A stretch of DNA of 64,000 nt from Corynebacterium pygosceleis (GCF_016595275.2 NZ_JAENIQ020000002.1:186001-250000); one strand, 5' to 3'; shown: positions 50,460 through 59,437, counted from the stretch's first letter. A program made the numbers and translations. The notes: generated by a model from the letters alone, not told the origin.

Positions 50460-53188
50460 TCCCCACCACCGTCCCCCGTGGTTTCCTCCGGTTCCGTGGA
50501 TCCGTCCAGGCCCAGTCTCCGACGTTCCGCAGCGATGATCTGCCGTGCGAGCTCCGGTTCAGAGATGTCGACCGCGTCGGGCACCCCGGCGGCGTCGGAG
50601 GTACGCGCGAACGAGTCGAACACGGTACGTTTCCCGGCGAGAATCTCCAGCATCCGTTCATCGACGGTGTCCGCCCCGATCAGTCTGTGGACGTGGACCG
50701 TACCGGTCTGACCCATGCGGTGGGCCCGTGCGACGGCCTGATCCTCCTGGGTCGGTTTCACCTGCGGCTCAGCGAGCACGACAACGGACGCCGCCTGAAT
50801 GTTCAGGCCCTGTCCACCGGCGTGGATCTGGGCGAGCAGGACACTTCCTCCCGGCGCACGGCTGAAGGAGTCGACGAGTTCCTGTCTGCCTTCGGGTGAC
50901 ACGGAACCGTCTATCACACCGACCACCCGATCATCGAGGGCACCGGCGATGGCGTCGAGGACGTCGAGGAAGAAACTGAACACGAGGACACGCCTGCCCG
51001 CGGTGTCCGCGTCTCCGACGATCTCCGCGAGTCGGTCGAGCTTCGCCGATCGCCCACCGGGGGTGAGCCACGCGGCCCGACGCATGTCCATCCACGAACC
51101 GGCGGCGACACTGCGCCGGTAGTGGTTCTCGTCGGCGTCGCTGAGTGCAACCCACTCCATCTCATCGACACGTTCCGGCAGCTGATCCAGGACCTGTTCC
51201 ACATTTCGGCGGAGATACACCGGGGCGATGTGCTTCCGGAAGGTCTCCGCGTCCAGTTCAGCCATGCCGCGCGTGACCAGATCGGGCCGCACGACACGAA
51301 CAAGATTCACGAACTCGTCGACACGGTTCTCCAACGGTGTCCCCGTCAACAGCATGACGGTGTCCGACTCCGCGGCCAGGGCGGTGCACGCGATGGTTCT
51401 CTTCGCACGCGGGTTCTTGATCATGTGGGCTTCGTCGACGACGAGGACATCCGGAGACCCCAGAGCGAGGTTCCGCGCCCCGTCATAGGTGCACACCAGC
51501 ACCCCTCCCCTGTCCCGCCACGCCGTGGCCATCACGTCCTTGTCCGGGCCGTGGGCGACGAAGACCTCCAGTTCACAGAACGTCGCGAGCTCACGTGACC
51601 AGTTCACCACCACGGATGCCGGACACACCACGACGGTGTGTCCCACGCTGCCGTCGGCCTCCGTCTTCTCCTCCGCGTGGTGCGCGGCGACGGCGATCGC
51701 CTGCACCGTCTTCCCGAGCCCCATCTCGTCACCGAGAATGATCCGCCGCTGGACGACAGCGAATCTCGCACCGTAGGACTGGTAGCCACGGAGATGCAGT
51801 TCCCGCAGCAGGCCACGTTTCAACCGGAGTTCCCGGATCCGCTCGATCAGGGCGGTGTCCAGCAGTTCCGGTTCTTCTCCGGTGACGGTGTCGAGGCGGA
51901 GCAGATCGGCGAGCAGTGCCTGGTAGTGGGCGGGTCTGGCGAGGTAGTCCTCCCACGCCGCAGGTCCCGGGTCCGTGACGGAGGTGGGGAGGAGCAGCGC
52001 CGGTCCCGCCTCCGCCCACCTGAGATCGTCCAGGAGCAGTTCACGCGCGCCCGTTCCCCGGACGATGAGATCGTACGAACCACCCGGAGGCCCGTCGGGG
52101 AGGGCACGGAAGAGGTCGATGAGTCGGTCACGACGTGCACGTTCCGCCTCATCGAGTACATCCACCCGTTCATAACGTGCGAGTATCCGGGTCAGCGCGA
52201 CCGCTTCCCGGCACGGCTCATCCCCGATGTGCGGCGTCCGCTGCGCGATGGCCTCGGACTCGAGCGTGCGGGCCGCCGCCCGCATCCGCTGTGCCGTCTG
52301 GGTGCCGATACCGTTCACCGACGTGAGCCGGTCGACGGGGGTGTCGAGCACGTCCGCGACGCTGGTGACACCGATGCCGGGCAGGCCCGTGAACCTGAGT
52401 CTGTCATCGGTCACCCGTTTGAGCGCGTCGAGGGGAAGCCGCTCCATCAGCTGTCTCGCGCGGCGACGTCCCAGAGCCTCGAGTTCCTTCTCCGCCTCAC
52501 CCCGCAGGGCCGGCTCGGAATCGGGGTGACGGAGCACCCGCTCAACGGCGGCTCTCGCCCCCGCGAACGCAGCGGCGTCGATCCGGTCGAAGTCGATCGT
52601 GCCCGGGTCTCCGCCGGATCCGCGCCGGACCGCCGCCTGCGCCGCTTCGACGAGGTACGGGGGTGGGCCCTCCGGCCCGGTGGTCAGCCGGACACCCGAA
52701 CGCCGTTGCAGTTCCCCGGCACGCCGCGCCACGTCGAGAGCCTCCCGTACCGTGGTCACGGTCCATCCGGTGGTGGTGTCGGCCAACAGGAGGAGAAGAT
52801 CGGTGGCGGCTGATTCGGCGGTCGGATCCACCCGCCCCAGTCCGAACATCCGCCCCAGTATCCCGGAACCCGCCCGCGCGGCGGGTTCCCGTAGTCCGTC
52901 CACCCGAACGACGACAGACACCAGGTCGCGGACGTGTCTCTCGAAATCCGGGTGATGGTGCCGGACCGCGGCCCGGGTGTAGAGGTCGGCGGGCCACTCC
53001 CACCGGTGCGGCGGGAGAATGTCGACGCCGCCGTCGGCGGCGTCGACGTGCACGGCCCCGGTGGTGTCCACGACAGGGGCCGCACCGTTGACGACGTCGA
53101 GGAGACGGACGGCACGGCCGGCGAGGGACCTGATCTCATCTGCGTCGCGGAGCAGACCACGTAATCGGATACGATCCATGTCCAACAT
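50456..53188 (-). CDS. SNF2-family ATPase with N-terminal helix-hairpin-helix region
   Basis: A 910-residue Swi2/Snf2 ATPase. The ATPase core has Walker A GDEMGLGKTVQAIA at about 486-499, the DEAH box in VLVVDEAHMIKNPRAKRT at about 585, and motif VI AVARAHRMGQTGTVHVHRLI at about 819-838. Residues 265-305 (LPGIGVTSVADVLDTPVDRL, VNGIGTQTAQRM) look like two helix-hairpin-helix DNA-binding motifs, which is not typical of bacterial SNF2 proteins. The first 200 residues match nothing I know. Probably acts on DNA or on RNA polymerase-DNA complexes, like RapA; not part of a visible restriction or Dnd/BREX cassette. Confidence 0.85.
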   Translation of the reverse strand: MLDMDRIRLRGLLRDADEIRSLAGRAVRLLDVVNGAAPVVDTTGAVHVDAADGGVDILPPHRWEWPADLYTRAAVRHHHPDFERHVRDLVSVVVRVDGLREPAARAGSGILGRMFGLGRVDPTAESAATDLLLLLADTTTGWTVTTVREALDVARRAGELQRRSGVRLTTGPEGPPPYLVEAAQAAVRRGSGGDPGTIDFDRIDAAAFAGARAAVERVLRHPDSEPALRGEAEKELEALGRRRARQLMERLPLDALKRVTDDRLRFTGLPGIGVTSVADVLDTPVDRLTSVNGIGTQTAQRMRAAARTLESEAIAQRTPHIGDEPCREAVALTRILARYERVDVLDEAERARRDRLIDLFRALPDGPPGGSYDLIVRGTGARELLLDDLRWAEAGPALLLPTSVTDPGPAAWEDYLARPAHYQALLADLLRLDTVTGEEPELLDTALIERIRELRLKRGLLRELHLRGYQSYGARFAVVQRRIILGDEMGLGKTVQAIAVAAHHAEEKTEADGSVGHTVVVCPASVVVNWSRELATFCELEVFVAHGPDKDVMATAWRDRGGVLVCTYDGARNLALGSPDVLVVDEAHMIKNPRAKRTIACTALAAESDTVMLLTGTPLENRVDEFVNLVRVVRPDLVTRGMAELDAETFRKHIAPVYLRRNVEQVLDQLPERVDEMEWVALSDADENHYRRSVAAGSWMDMRRAAWLTPGGRSAKLDRLAEIVGDADTAGRRVLVFSFFLDVLDAIAGALDDRVVGVIDGSVSPEGRQELVDSFSRAPGGSVLLAQIHAGGQGLNIQAASVVVLAEPQVKPTQEDQAVARAHRMGQTGTVHVHRLIGADTVDERMLEILAGKRTVFDSFARTSDAAGVPDAVDISEPELARQIIAAERRRLGLDGSTEPEETTGDGGGD

Positions 53189-53232
53189 CCTGCCCGTTCA
53201 CCACGACGTCGGAAAGTCGGCACGCGGATCAA

Positions 53233-53262
53233 TTGGACAGAACTGGAAGTGGAGACTATCAC
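53233..53262 (+). promoter_or_regulatory. Promoter of the TetR gene
   Basis: TTGGAC (53233-53238) and TATCAC (53257-53262), 18 bases apart, point toward the TetR gene at 53323. The imperfect palindrome TCAC-TTTAG-GTGA (53259-53271) overlaps the -10 and is a likely autoregulatory operator; TetR proteins commonly bind such short-armed sites. Confidence 0.45.
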
Positions 53263-53322
53263 TTTAGGTGAAGGCTGATTGACCCGAAGCCGATCCACCG
53301 TCCCCCACAGCTGGAGAATCCG

Positions 53323-53901
53323 TTGCGCGCCGATGCACTCGAACGCCGGAACAGAATCATCGACACCGCCTGTGAACTGTTCCGCCTCAACCCTGAGACG
53401 GTGCCACTCGAGATCATCGCGGAAAAGGCCGATGTCGGCATCGCCACCCTGTACCGGAACTTCCCGGACCGGGGGTCCCTCCTCCACGCCTGCGGTGCCC
53501 GCCTCTTCGTCCGGGCGATCGAACTCCAGCACTCCGTCCTGGAGAACTTCGACGACGATCCCGGGGGGCAGTGGCTGCGTTACGTCGACTCTCTCGTCGA
53601 CATGGGACTCGGATCACTGGTGGCGGCCTTCGCCCCGGACGATCTGACACTCCTTCCCCCGGATGTCATGGATCTCCGTCAACGTACCTCGAAACTCGGG
53701 GACACCATCCTGGCGGAAGCGAAGCGGCACGGTCTCGTCGAGGCGTCCATCCGGCACGACACGTTCATCATCGGTCTGCTGACGGTCTCACGCCCCCCGG
53801 TACCAGGGGTCCTCTCCCTGGAACCGAACATCACCGCCAACCTCGTCGAGATCTTCCTCTCCGGGCTGCGCAACGGGACGCTCCGTCCGTTGCGGTACTG
53901 A
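53323..53901 (+). CDS. TetR/AcrR-family transcriptional regulator
   Basis: A 192-residue regulator. The N-terminal DNA-binding part at residues 7-55 has RNRIIDTACELFRLNPETVP, IIAEKADVGIATLYRNFPDRGSLLH, the typical TetR helix-turn-helix. The C-terminal domain is hydrophobic and would bind the ligand, but nothing in it points to a specific one. Start TTG at 53323 with GGAG eight bases upstream. Divergent from the SNF2 gene; the interval holds a candidate operator, so it may control that gene and itself. Confidence 0.9.
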   Translation: MRADALERRNRIIDTACELFRLNPETVPLEIIAEKADVGIATLYRNFPDRGSLLHACGARLFVRAIELQHSVLENFDDDPGGQWLRYVDSLVDMGLGSLVAAFAPDDLTLLPPDVMDLRQRTSKLGDTILAEAKRHGLVEASIRHDTFIIGLLTVSRPPVPGVLSLEPNITANLVEIFLSGLRNGTLRPLRY

Positions 53902-53910
53902 GCCTCCGGA

Positions 53911-54570
53911 TCACCAGAACCAGGCGTGGGGGCGTCCTTCGGAATCCCGGCAGTCGAACAGGATGTTCCCCTTCTCCACGCAACTCAGCACCGTACCGTC
54001 CCCGGTTCCGACCGACCGCGGCGCGGTGAAGTGGACGTTGGTGGTGGCGTCCTCGGACCCGAACGCGTCCGACATGACCGCCTGCGCGGTCGCACAGCCG
54101 TCCTGTTCCGGTGCCGCGATGTAGTGCACCCCGTAGAACCCACCCGCCGCACAGATGACCGCCGGCTGCCCGAGCACCTCCACCTGATCCCCCGGGTACA
54201 GGGGATCGGCCGGCATCTCCGCAGCGAGGGCACGGTCGTAGTCGTCGCCTCCCCACCGTTTGGCCTCCGGATCCGGCGGGACGATGGACGCGACGGTACG
54301 TTCCCGTGGCGTGGTCCCCCCGACGGATGTTTCACCGTCGGGATCGTCCGGGGTCTGCCCTCCCGTGTCGAACGCCGGGGAGCTGCCGCCCGATTCCTCC
54401 GTCGGTACCCCGGACGTTGACGGCGACGGTGGCGTGGACGGCGACGACTGCCGCTGGGCGGCGGGGCCGCCGTCACCGGCCGTCTCCGTACTCTCCCGTC
54501 CGCAGCCCGTCCCGAGAATGGCGGTGGCGACCACCACGGCGACCACCCGGGTCCCACGATTCGCGATCAT
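53911..54570 (-). CDS. Putative secreted lipoprotein
   Basis: 219 residues with an N-terminal hydrophobic segment (VVAVVVATAILGTGCGRE) ending in a possible lipobox, though the Leu is at -4, one place off the usual. A disordered Ser/Thr/Pro/Gly-rich stretch follows (residues 25-90), then a compact domain with paired Cys (AVICAAGGFYGVHYIAAPEQDGCATAQ and LSCVEKGNILFDCRD), probably two disulfides. I recognise no family; it resembles small actinobacterial extracellular domains of unknown role. Confidence 0.65.
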   Translation of the reverse strand: MIANRGTRVVAVVVATAILGTGCGRESTETAGDGGPAAQRQSSPSTPPSPSTSGVPTEESGGSSPAFDTGGQTPDDPDGETSVGGTTPRERTVASIVPPDPEAKRWGGDDYDRALAAEMPADPLYPGDQVEVLGQPAVICAAGGFYGVHYIAAPEQDGCATAQAVMSDAFGSEDATTNVHFTAPRSVGTGDGTVLSCVEKGNILFDCRDSEGRPHAWFW

Positions 54571-54679
54571 CGTTCAAACTCCTCACGCACGTTCGGCACC
54601 GGGATGACCGGCAGGATCGATCCCGCCGATTCTACAGCCCCGACCGTCGGCACCGTGAGCGGAAGGACAGCACGGCGGC

Positions 54680-54685
54680 TACAGT
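54680..54685 (+). promoter_or_regulatory. Leaderless -10 of the HEPN-CBS gene
   Basis: TACAGT ends seven bases before the GTG at 54693, so the transcript would start at the codon. A GGAGG also lies in those seven bases but is too close to serve as a ribosome binding site. Confidence 0.45.
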
Positions 54686-54692
54686 GGAGGTC

Positions 54693-55460
54693 GTGTCCGA
54701 TTCCTCCGCACCAGTCCCCGCCCCGTCATCCACGGCGGCGACGGCGTCGTCTCCCGCGACGCGGTTCCTGACGGCGTTCAACCAGATCGAGGGATTTCTC
54801 CGGGAGGAGCTCGACGCCCGCAGGTCCGACTCCTTCACCTGGATGGTCCGCCAACTCGCGAAACGCGGTCGGCTGACGCGGTCCCAGTCCGACGCACTCC
54901 ACGCGTTCGCGGATCTCCGCAACGCGATCAGCCACGGTGAGTACCGGGACGGACGCCCCATCGCGGATCCCCGCCCCGACGTCGTCGCGGAGATCAGCCG
55001 GCTACGCGACGTTCTCCTTGCCGCACCGACGGTGGTCGGTGTCCTCAGCCAGGAGAAAATCATCCGGTTCTCCCCCGCTACCACCGTGAACGAGGTTCTC
55101 TCCGCAATACGGGAGAACGGCTACGCCCAGTTCCCCGTCTATGACGACCACGGGTACCACGGTCTGCTCACGACACGGTGCGTGGCCCGGTGGCTGGCCC
55201 ACGATCTCGCGGACAACGGTGCCCTCGATGCGGGCACCGTCGGGGACATCCTCCGGTTCACGGACCATGTTGACCGCGCTGTCCTGGCCGCACGGTCGAC
55301 GACGGTGCCCGAGATCCTGGAGATTCTGGGGACACGGGATGCCGGGGGAAAACTGCCGGAGGCGGTGATCGTCACCGAACACGGGCGACGCGACCAGCTC
55401 CCGATCCTCATCGTGGTCGCCTCCGACATCCCCGCACTCCTCGGTGCGGTGGAATTCTGA
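54693..55460 (+). CDS. HEPN-like domain fused to CBS pair
   Basis: A 255-residue protein from GTG 54693. After a short disordered tail, residues 25-110 form an all-helical region with the motif LRNAISHGEY, giving Arg76-X4-His81, the hallmark of HEPN domains (which include RNases). Residues 118-250 contain CBS-type repeats (VLSQEKIIRFSPATTVNEVLSAIRENGYAQFPVYDDHGYHGLL). CBS pairs bind adenosine nucleotides. A fusion of the two suggests nucleotide-regulated RNA cleavage or a scaffold. No partner nucleotidyltransferase gene is next to it. Confidence 0.75.
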   Translation: MSDSSAPVPAPSSTAATASSPATRFLTAFNQIEGFLREELDARRSDSFTWMVRQLAKRGRLTRSQSDALHAFADLRNAISHGEYRDGRPIADPRPDVVAEISRLRDVLLAAPTVVGVLSQEKIIRFSPATTVNEVLSAIRENGYAQFPVYDDHGYHGLLTTRCVARWLAHDLADNGALDAGTVGDILRFTDHVDRAVLAARSTTVPEILEILGTRDAGGKLPEAVIVTEHGRRDQLPILIVVASDIPALLGAVEF

Positions 55461-55499
55461 TCCTCCGCCATCCGGCGCTCGGGTGCGGGGAAAGGGGGC

Positions 55500-56780
55500 T
55501 CAGATGCTGAGTCGACCCTGGAGATGTACCACCAGGTCCTCGATCGGGACATCAATCTGCTCATGGGCGGCGAGATCCTTCACCGCCACGGTCCCCGATT
55601 CCAGCTCACGGTCACCGAGCACGAGGGCGAAGCGGGCCCCGGCCCGGTCGGCCCCCTTCATCGCACCTTTCAGACCGCGTTCACCGAAGGACATGTCGGC
55701 GCTGATCCCCGCGACCCGGAGACGGTCCACCTCAACAGCCATGCGTCTGCGGGCCGCCTCTCCCATCGCCACGCCGTAGACGGCCACGCGCGCCCCGTCA
55801 CACACGGTCAGTTCCTCCGCACGCAAGGCCAGGAGCGCCCGATCGACGCCGAGCCCGAACCCGATACCGGACAGTTCCTGACCACCGAGCTGGGCCATCA
55901 GACCGTCGTATCTGCCGCCCCCTCCGATACCGGACTGTGCACCGAGTCCGTCGTGGACGAACTCGAAGCAGGTTCGCGTGTAGTAGTCGAGGCCCCGGAC
56001 CAGTCGCGGCGCGGGAGTGTAGGCGACGCCCATGTCATCGAGCAGCCCGGTGACGGTCTCGAAGTGTCCGCGGCAGTCGGCGCAGAGGTGGTCCGGCATG
56101 AGTGGTGCGTCGGCGGTCATCTCCTTCACCTCCGCCCGTTTGTCGTCGAGCACGCGGAGAGGATTGATCCGCGCCCGTTCGCGGGTCGCCTCATCCAGCG
56201 GAAGTCCGAGGAGGAAATCCTGGAGTTTCGCCCGGTACGCCGGCCGACAGGCACCGTCCCCGAGGCTCGTCATCTCGAGACGGAACCCGGTCAGACCGAT
56301 GGAACGGAAGCACCTGTCCGCCAGGGCGACCGTCTCCGCGTCGAGCACGGGATCATCAGCCCCGATCGCCTCAACGCCGACCTGCTGGAGTTGGCGGTAC
56401 CGTCCGGCCTGGGGCCGTTCATAACGGAAGAAAGGGCCCGCGTAGGACAGCTTGACGGGCAGCTGCCCCCGGTCGAGATTGTGTTCGATCACCGCACGCA
56501 TGACTCCGGCGGTCCCCTCGGGGCGCAGGGTGACGGATCGCCCGCCCCGGTCCTCGAAGGTGTACATCTCCTTGCTGACGACATCGGTGGATTCTCCGAC
56601 GCCACGTGCGAACAGTCCCGTTTCCTCGAACACCGGCAACTCGATGTGCTCGTAGCCCGCGAGCCGGGTCTGCCGGGTGAACGCCTCACGCACGGCGAGG
56701 AATTCGGGGGACACCGGTGGAACATAGTCCGGGACACCCTTGGGGGCGGAAAAAGGCTGGAATTTCGGGGATTCGCTCAC
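55500..56780 (-). CDS. hisS: Histidyl-tRNA synthetase
   Basis: Charges tRNA-His. From the GTG at 56780 the protein has 426 residues; motif 2 is [17 protein letters not shown] with [21 protein letters not shown], and the histidine-binding blocks are [15 protein letters not shown] and [15 protein letters not shown]. The GTG follows a TATACT hexamer by eight bases without a clear Shine-Dalgarno, so it is likely leaderless. Upstream is the MBL-fold hydrolase, as in other corynebacteria. Confidence 0.97.
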   Translation of the reverse strand: MSESPKFQPFSAPKGVPDYVPPVSPEFLAVREAFTRQTRLAGYEHIELPVFEETGLFARGVGESTDVVSKEMYTFEDRGGRSVTLRPEGTAGVMRAVIEHNLDRGQLPVKLSYAGPFFRYERPQAGRYRQLQQVGVEAIGADDPVLDAETVALADRCFRSIGLTGFRLEMTSLGDGACRPAYRAKLQDFLLGLPLDEATRERARINPLRVLDDKRAEVKEMTADAPLMPDHLCADCRGHFETVTGLLDDMGVAYTPAPRLVRGLDYYTRTCFEFVHDGLGAQSGIGGGGRYDGLMAQLGGQELSGIGFGLGVDRALLALRAEELTVCDGARVAVYGVAMGEAARRRMAVEVDRLRVAGISADMSFGERGLKGAMKGADRAGARFALVLGDRELESGTVAVKDLAAHEQIDVPIEDLVVHLQGRLSI

Positions 56781-56788
56781 GGTTCCAG

Positions 56789-56794
56789 AGTATA
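56789..56794 (-). promoter_or_regulatory. Leaderless -10 of hisS
   Basis: TATACT on the minus strand ends eight bases before the hisS GTG; a strong -10 match without visible -35. Confidence 0.5.
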
Positions 56795-56869
56795 GAGGAT
56801 GACTTTCCACCCCCGTGCGCCGGCCGACGGCCGCCCACCGCCCCACCGGAGCCGCAGTCTGGACATCCG

Positions 56870-57517
56870 TCAGTTCCGACCCAGAGCAAGCAGAAACGGG
56901 TTCGACCGGCGCTCCGCCCGCATCGTGGTCACCGGGCCGTGCCCGGGCAGAACCTGGAGGCGGTCGTCCAGGGCGAGAACCTCATTCCGGAGTGTCCGGT
57001 CCATCGCACGCGGATCCGACGCGGGCAGGTCGGTTCTCCCGACCGCCCCCCGGAACAGAACGTCCCCGGAGACACAGATCCCGGCACCGACCAGCAGCAC
57101 GCTGCCGGGTGAATGCCCCGGTGCGTGCCGGACCGTGAAATCCGTTCCCGCCAGGCGTACGCACGCACCGTGGGTGAGTTCACCGACCTCCGCCGGACGC
57201 GGCATCCGATCGGCGGTGAACAGTTGGACGGACGCCGCGGACACACCGGTGGAGGGATCGTCCAGCATCATCCGGTCATCCGGGTGAATGTGGACGGGGA
57301 CACCGAAGCGGTTCGCGAGTGTCCCGGAGTCCCGGGTGTGGTCGATGTGACCGTGGGTGAGCACGACCGATTCGAGGGTGAGGTCGCGCTCGTCGAGAAT
57401 CTCCACGACACGTCGCGCGGCGTGCATCCCGGGATCGATGACGACGCAGCGGCCGTCGCCGACGAGCAACCACGTGTTGGTCTGGTAGGGGCCAGCGGCG
57501 AAACCGAGAATCTCCAT
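56870..57517 (-). CDS. MBL-fold metallohydrolase, glyoxalase II-like
   Basis: 215 residues with the metal-binding [10 protein letters not shown] at about residue 54 and the later [15 protein letters not shown] and PGHGP blocks that give the full set of ligands for a dinuclear metal site. It belongs to the small hydroxyacylglutathione hydrolase-like group; in mycothiol-using actinobacteria the thioester substrate would be a mycothiol adduct. Between hisS and the cyclophilin, a conserved location. Confidence 0.88.
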   Translation of the reverse strand: MEILGFAAGPYQTNTWLLVGDGRCVVIDPGMHAARRVVEILDERDLTLESVVLTHGHIDHTRDSGTLANRFGVPVHIHPDDRMMLDDPSTGVSAASVQLFTADRMPRPAEVGELTHGACVRLAGTDFTVRHAPGHSPGSVLLVGAGICVSGDVLFRGAVGRTDLPASDPRAMDRTLRNEVLALDDRLQVLPGHGPVTTMRAERRSNPFLLALGRN

Positions 57518-57672
57518 GGAGTCATCCTAACGACCTTCGTCGGACGGGCCACCGGAACCCGGGAATACGGTGGCGGGAAGCACCCGGGCTAGTATGGGCG
57601 GGAAAGTTCACGACCACCGGACATCCGTATCCGCGGTGCCGGCCCACCCGATCCGACCAGGGGACAATAACG

Positions 57673-58530
57673 TTGACCAGTAACAGAACCCGCCGAACCG
57701 AAGCGATGAAGAAGCTGGAGCATGAGCTGAAGAGCCGGGACCGCTCCGAGAAGACGAAGCCGCTGACTGTCGCCGTGGCCGCCCTCGCGGTCATCGCACT
57801 GATCGTGGGTGGCATCTGGTTCCTGAGCACGCAGACAGGCTCCGGGGACGAAACCCTGGACGCCTCCGGGGAGACGGCGCAGACCGAGTCCGCGGACGCG
57901 GAGGCCCGCACACTCGACGGTGAACGCGCCACCCCCCTGGGCGACACCGTCTCCTGCACCTATGACGCCGAGGGACAGACCGCCGCGCGGGAGGTCGACA
58001 CACCGACGCACACGACCGAGGTCGCGGCCACCGGCACCGTTGATCTGACGTTGAACACGAACCAGGGACCGATCCCGATGACCCTGGATCGTTCGGTCTC
58101 CCCCTGTACCGTCAACGCCATCGAGCACCTCGCCTACTACAAGTACTACGACGACACGATCTGCCACCGGCTGACCACGTCCGGCATCCACGTCCTCCAG
58201 TGCGGCGATCCGACCGGCACAGGTACCGGCGGCCCCGGCTTCGTCTTCCCGAACGAGTACCCGACGGACGACACCGACGATCCGAACGCCGCGGTCGTCT
58301 ACCCGCGGGGCTCCATCGCCATGGCGAACTCCGGCCCCGGGACGAACGGTTCCCAGTTTTTCCTGAACTATGAGGATTCCACGCTGCCGGCCCAGTACAC
58401 CTACTTCGGCACCGTGGACGAACAGGGGCTGGAAACCCTCGACAAGATCGCCGCAGCCGGCGTCGACGGAGACGGTGTCGACGGTGCCCCGGCGGAAGAG
58501 GTCCGGATCGAGACCGCTGAACTCGGGTGA
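57673..58530 (+). CDS. ppiB: Membrane-anchored cyclophilin-type peptidyl-prolyl isomerase
   Basis: 285 residues: a basic cytoplasmic part, one membrane helix at about 33-51, a polar linker and an external cyclophilin domain (VDLTLNTNQGPIPMTLDRSVSPCTVNAIEHLAYYKYYDD, FVFPNEY, GSIAMANSGPGTNGSQFFLNY). It helps fold secreted proteins. The start TTG at 57673 gives MTSNRTRRTEAMKKLE, in line with relatives; no strong ribosome binding site. Its end is followed by an 18-pair hairpin. Confidence 0.92.
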   Translation: MTSNRTRRTEAMKKLEHELKSRDRSEKTKPLTVAVAALAVIALIVGGIWFLSTQTGSGDETLDASGETAQTESADAEARTLDGERATPLGDTVSCTYDAEGQTAAREVDTPTHTTEVAATGTVDLTLNTNQGPIPMTLDRSVSPCTVNAIEHLAYYKYYDDTICHRLTTSGIHVLQCGDPTGTGTGGPGFVFPNEYPTDDTDDPNAAVVYPRGSIAMANSGPGTNGSQFFLNYEDSTLPAQYTYFGTVDEQGLETLDKIAAAGVDGDGVDGAPAEEVRIETAELG

Positions 58531-58590
58531 GACCGGATGACCGGCTCCGGTCGATGATCTGAGCCGGAGGAAAGACGCGGTTCCCCGACC

Positions 58591-58636
58591 GCGCAGGAGG
58601 CCCCGGAGCGCTCGTGCTCTCCGGGGCCTCCTGCGC
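58591..58636 (+). terminator. 18-pair hairpin after the cyclophilin gene
   Basis: GCGCAGGAGGCCCCGGAG at 58591-58608 pairs perfectly with 58619-58636 around a ten-base loop, about 60 bases after the stop. There is no U-tract, so it may be a Rho-independent-like stop of low U content or a stabiliser. The rest of the 58531-58822 interval holds only the promoter region of the next gene. Confidence 0.6.
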
Positions 58637-58822
58637 GACCACCCCCGGTTCCCGCACCCCATCCCACCCGCAGTCAACCCTCAGCACTTGATAAGCCCTA
58701 CAACCGGCCAGGAAGATCCTGAACCGAACCTATGTTGCCGCACGGTTGTGGCGACTTTTCCTTATGCCGCGTTAGGCTGTATCTCAGTCCGAACGCTTGT
58801 CAACGTTGAATAAGGAACACTC

Positions 58823-59209
58823 ATGAAGCTGCTGTCCCGCAAGTCCCTCGTCTCCGTCGCCACCGTCGTCGCGATCTCCACCTCAGGCCTCGCCGCCCCC
58901 GCTGTCGCGGAGGAGGCGACCACGACCGCCGCCACGACCACCACCGCCACCGAGGACAACGGCGACACCGGAACGCCGGAGAAGGACAGCTCCTCCGAGG
59001 GGTCCTCCACCGAGGGTTCCTCCGAGGGTTCCTCCGACGACACCAAGACCTGCATGAAGAACGGCAAGGAGAAGCCGTGCTCCACGATCGACTACTACGT
59101 CTCCAAGATCAGCGGCTGGGTCAAGATGCTCACCACCGTGGCATCGCTGTTCACCGCACTCTTCGCGATCAGCAACGCGATCCAGAAGGTCACCAAGATC
59201 GCCGGCTAG
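58823..59209 (+). CDS. Small secreted amphipathic-helix protein, paralogue 1
   Basis: 128 residues. A Sec signal peptide of 29 residues (MKLLSRKSLV..., cut after AVA), then a Thr/Glu/Ser-rich linker with EGSS repeats, then the Cys pair in TCMKNGKEKPCST and a C-terminal helix of about 40 residues (DYYVSKISGWVKMLTTVASL..., mostly hydrophobic with spaced Lys). The two cysteines could form a small disulfide loop. The ATG has AAGGA upstream. A gene for a small secreted protein lies at this place, before rel, in C. glutamicum as well; function unknown. The helix suggests membrane or pore association. Confidence 0.8.
   Translation: MKLLSRKSLVSVATVVAISTSGLAAPAVAEEATTTAATTTTATEDNGDTGTPEKDSSSEGSSTEGSSEGSSDDTKTCMKNGKEKPCSTIDYYVSKISGWVKMLTTVASLFTALFAISNAIQKVTKIAG
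58990..59040 (+). repeat. Short tandem Ser-Ser-Glu-Gly coding repeats
   Basis: Within paralogue 1 the linker is built from near-repeats of TCCTCCGAGGGT, coding Ser-Ser-Glu-Gly or Ser-Ser-Thr-Glu-Gly units. Such repeats can change copy number, so linker length may vary among strains. Confidence 0.55.
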
Positions 59210-59252
59210 TTCATCACCGGCAGCATCCGGAGTCCACGGATGTACCCCACTG

Positions 59253-59284
59253 AAAGGTGGTCACCTGATCGGGTGACCACCTTT
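59253..59284 (+). terminator. Terminator after secreted paralogue 1
   Basis: A 13-pair stem (AAAGGTGGTCACC with GGTGACCACCTTT, six-base loop) followed by CTTCT; a good intrinsic terminator ending the gene as a single-gene unit. Confidence 0.8.
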
Positions 59285-59383
59285 CTTCTGCCGTGTCATT
59301 CCACCGTCGCCCCGGCGCCCGGTCGACGTGTTCCACCGGCCGGACACGGTGGTGTGCGCGGGTTTGCGGATTTTTGGCGCCGG

Positions 59384-59411
59384 TTGAGCTATCATGATCG
59401 CCAGGTACACT
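59384..59411 (+). promoter_or_regulatory. Candidate promoter of secreted paralogue 2
   Basis: TTGAGC (59384-59389) and TACACT (59406-59411), 16 bases apart; the transcript would have a leader of about 20 bases with AAGGA before the ATG at 59438. Confidence 0.4.
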
Positions 59412-59437
59412 ACCCCCTTCACATGACAAGGATTCTC

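Noticed and set aside
54306..54692. N-terminal extension of the HEPN-CBS protein
   Set aside because: The extended frame runs opposite the lipoprotein gene and is Arg-rich without similarity; the GTG at 54693 with a -10 seven bases upstream fits better.
59240..59437. N-terminal extension of secreted paralogue 2
   Set aside because: It would cover the terminator of paralogue 1 and bury the signal peptide; the internal ATG has AAGGA and matches both paralogues.
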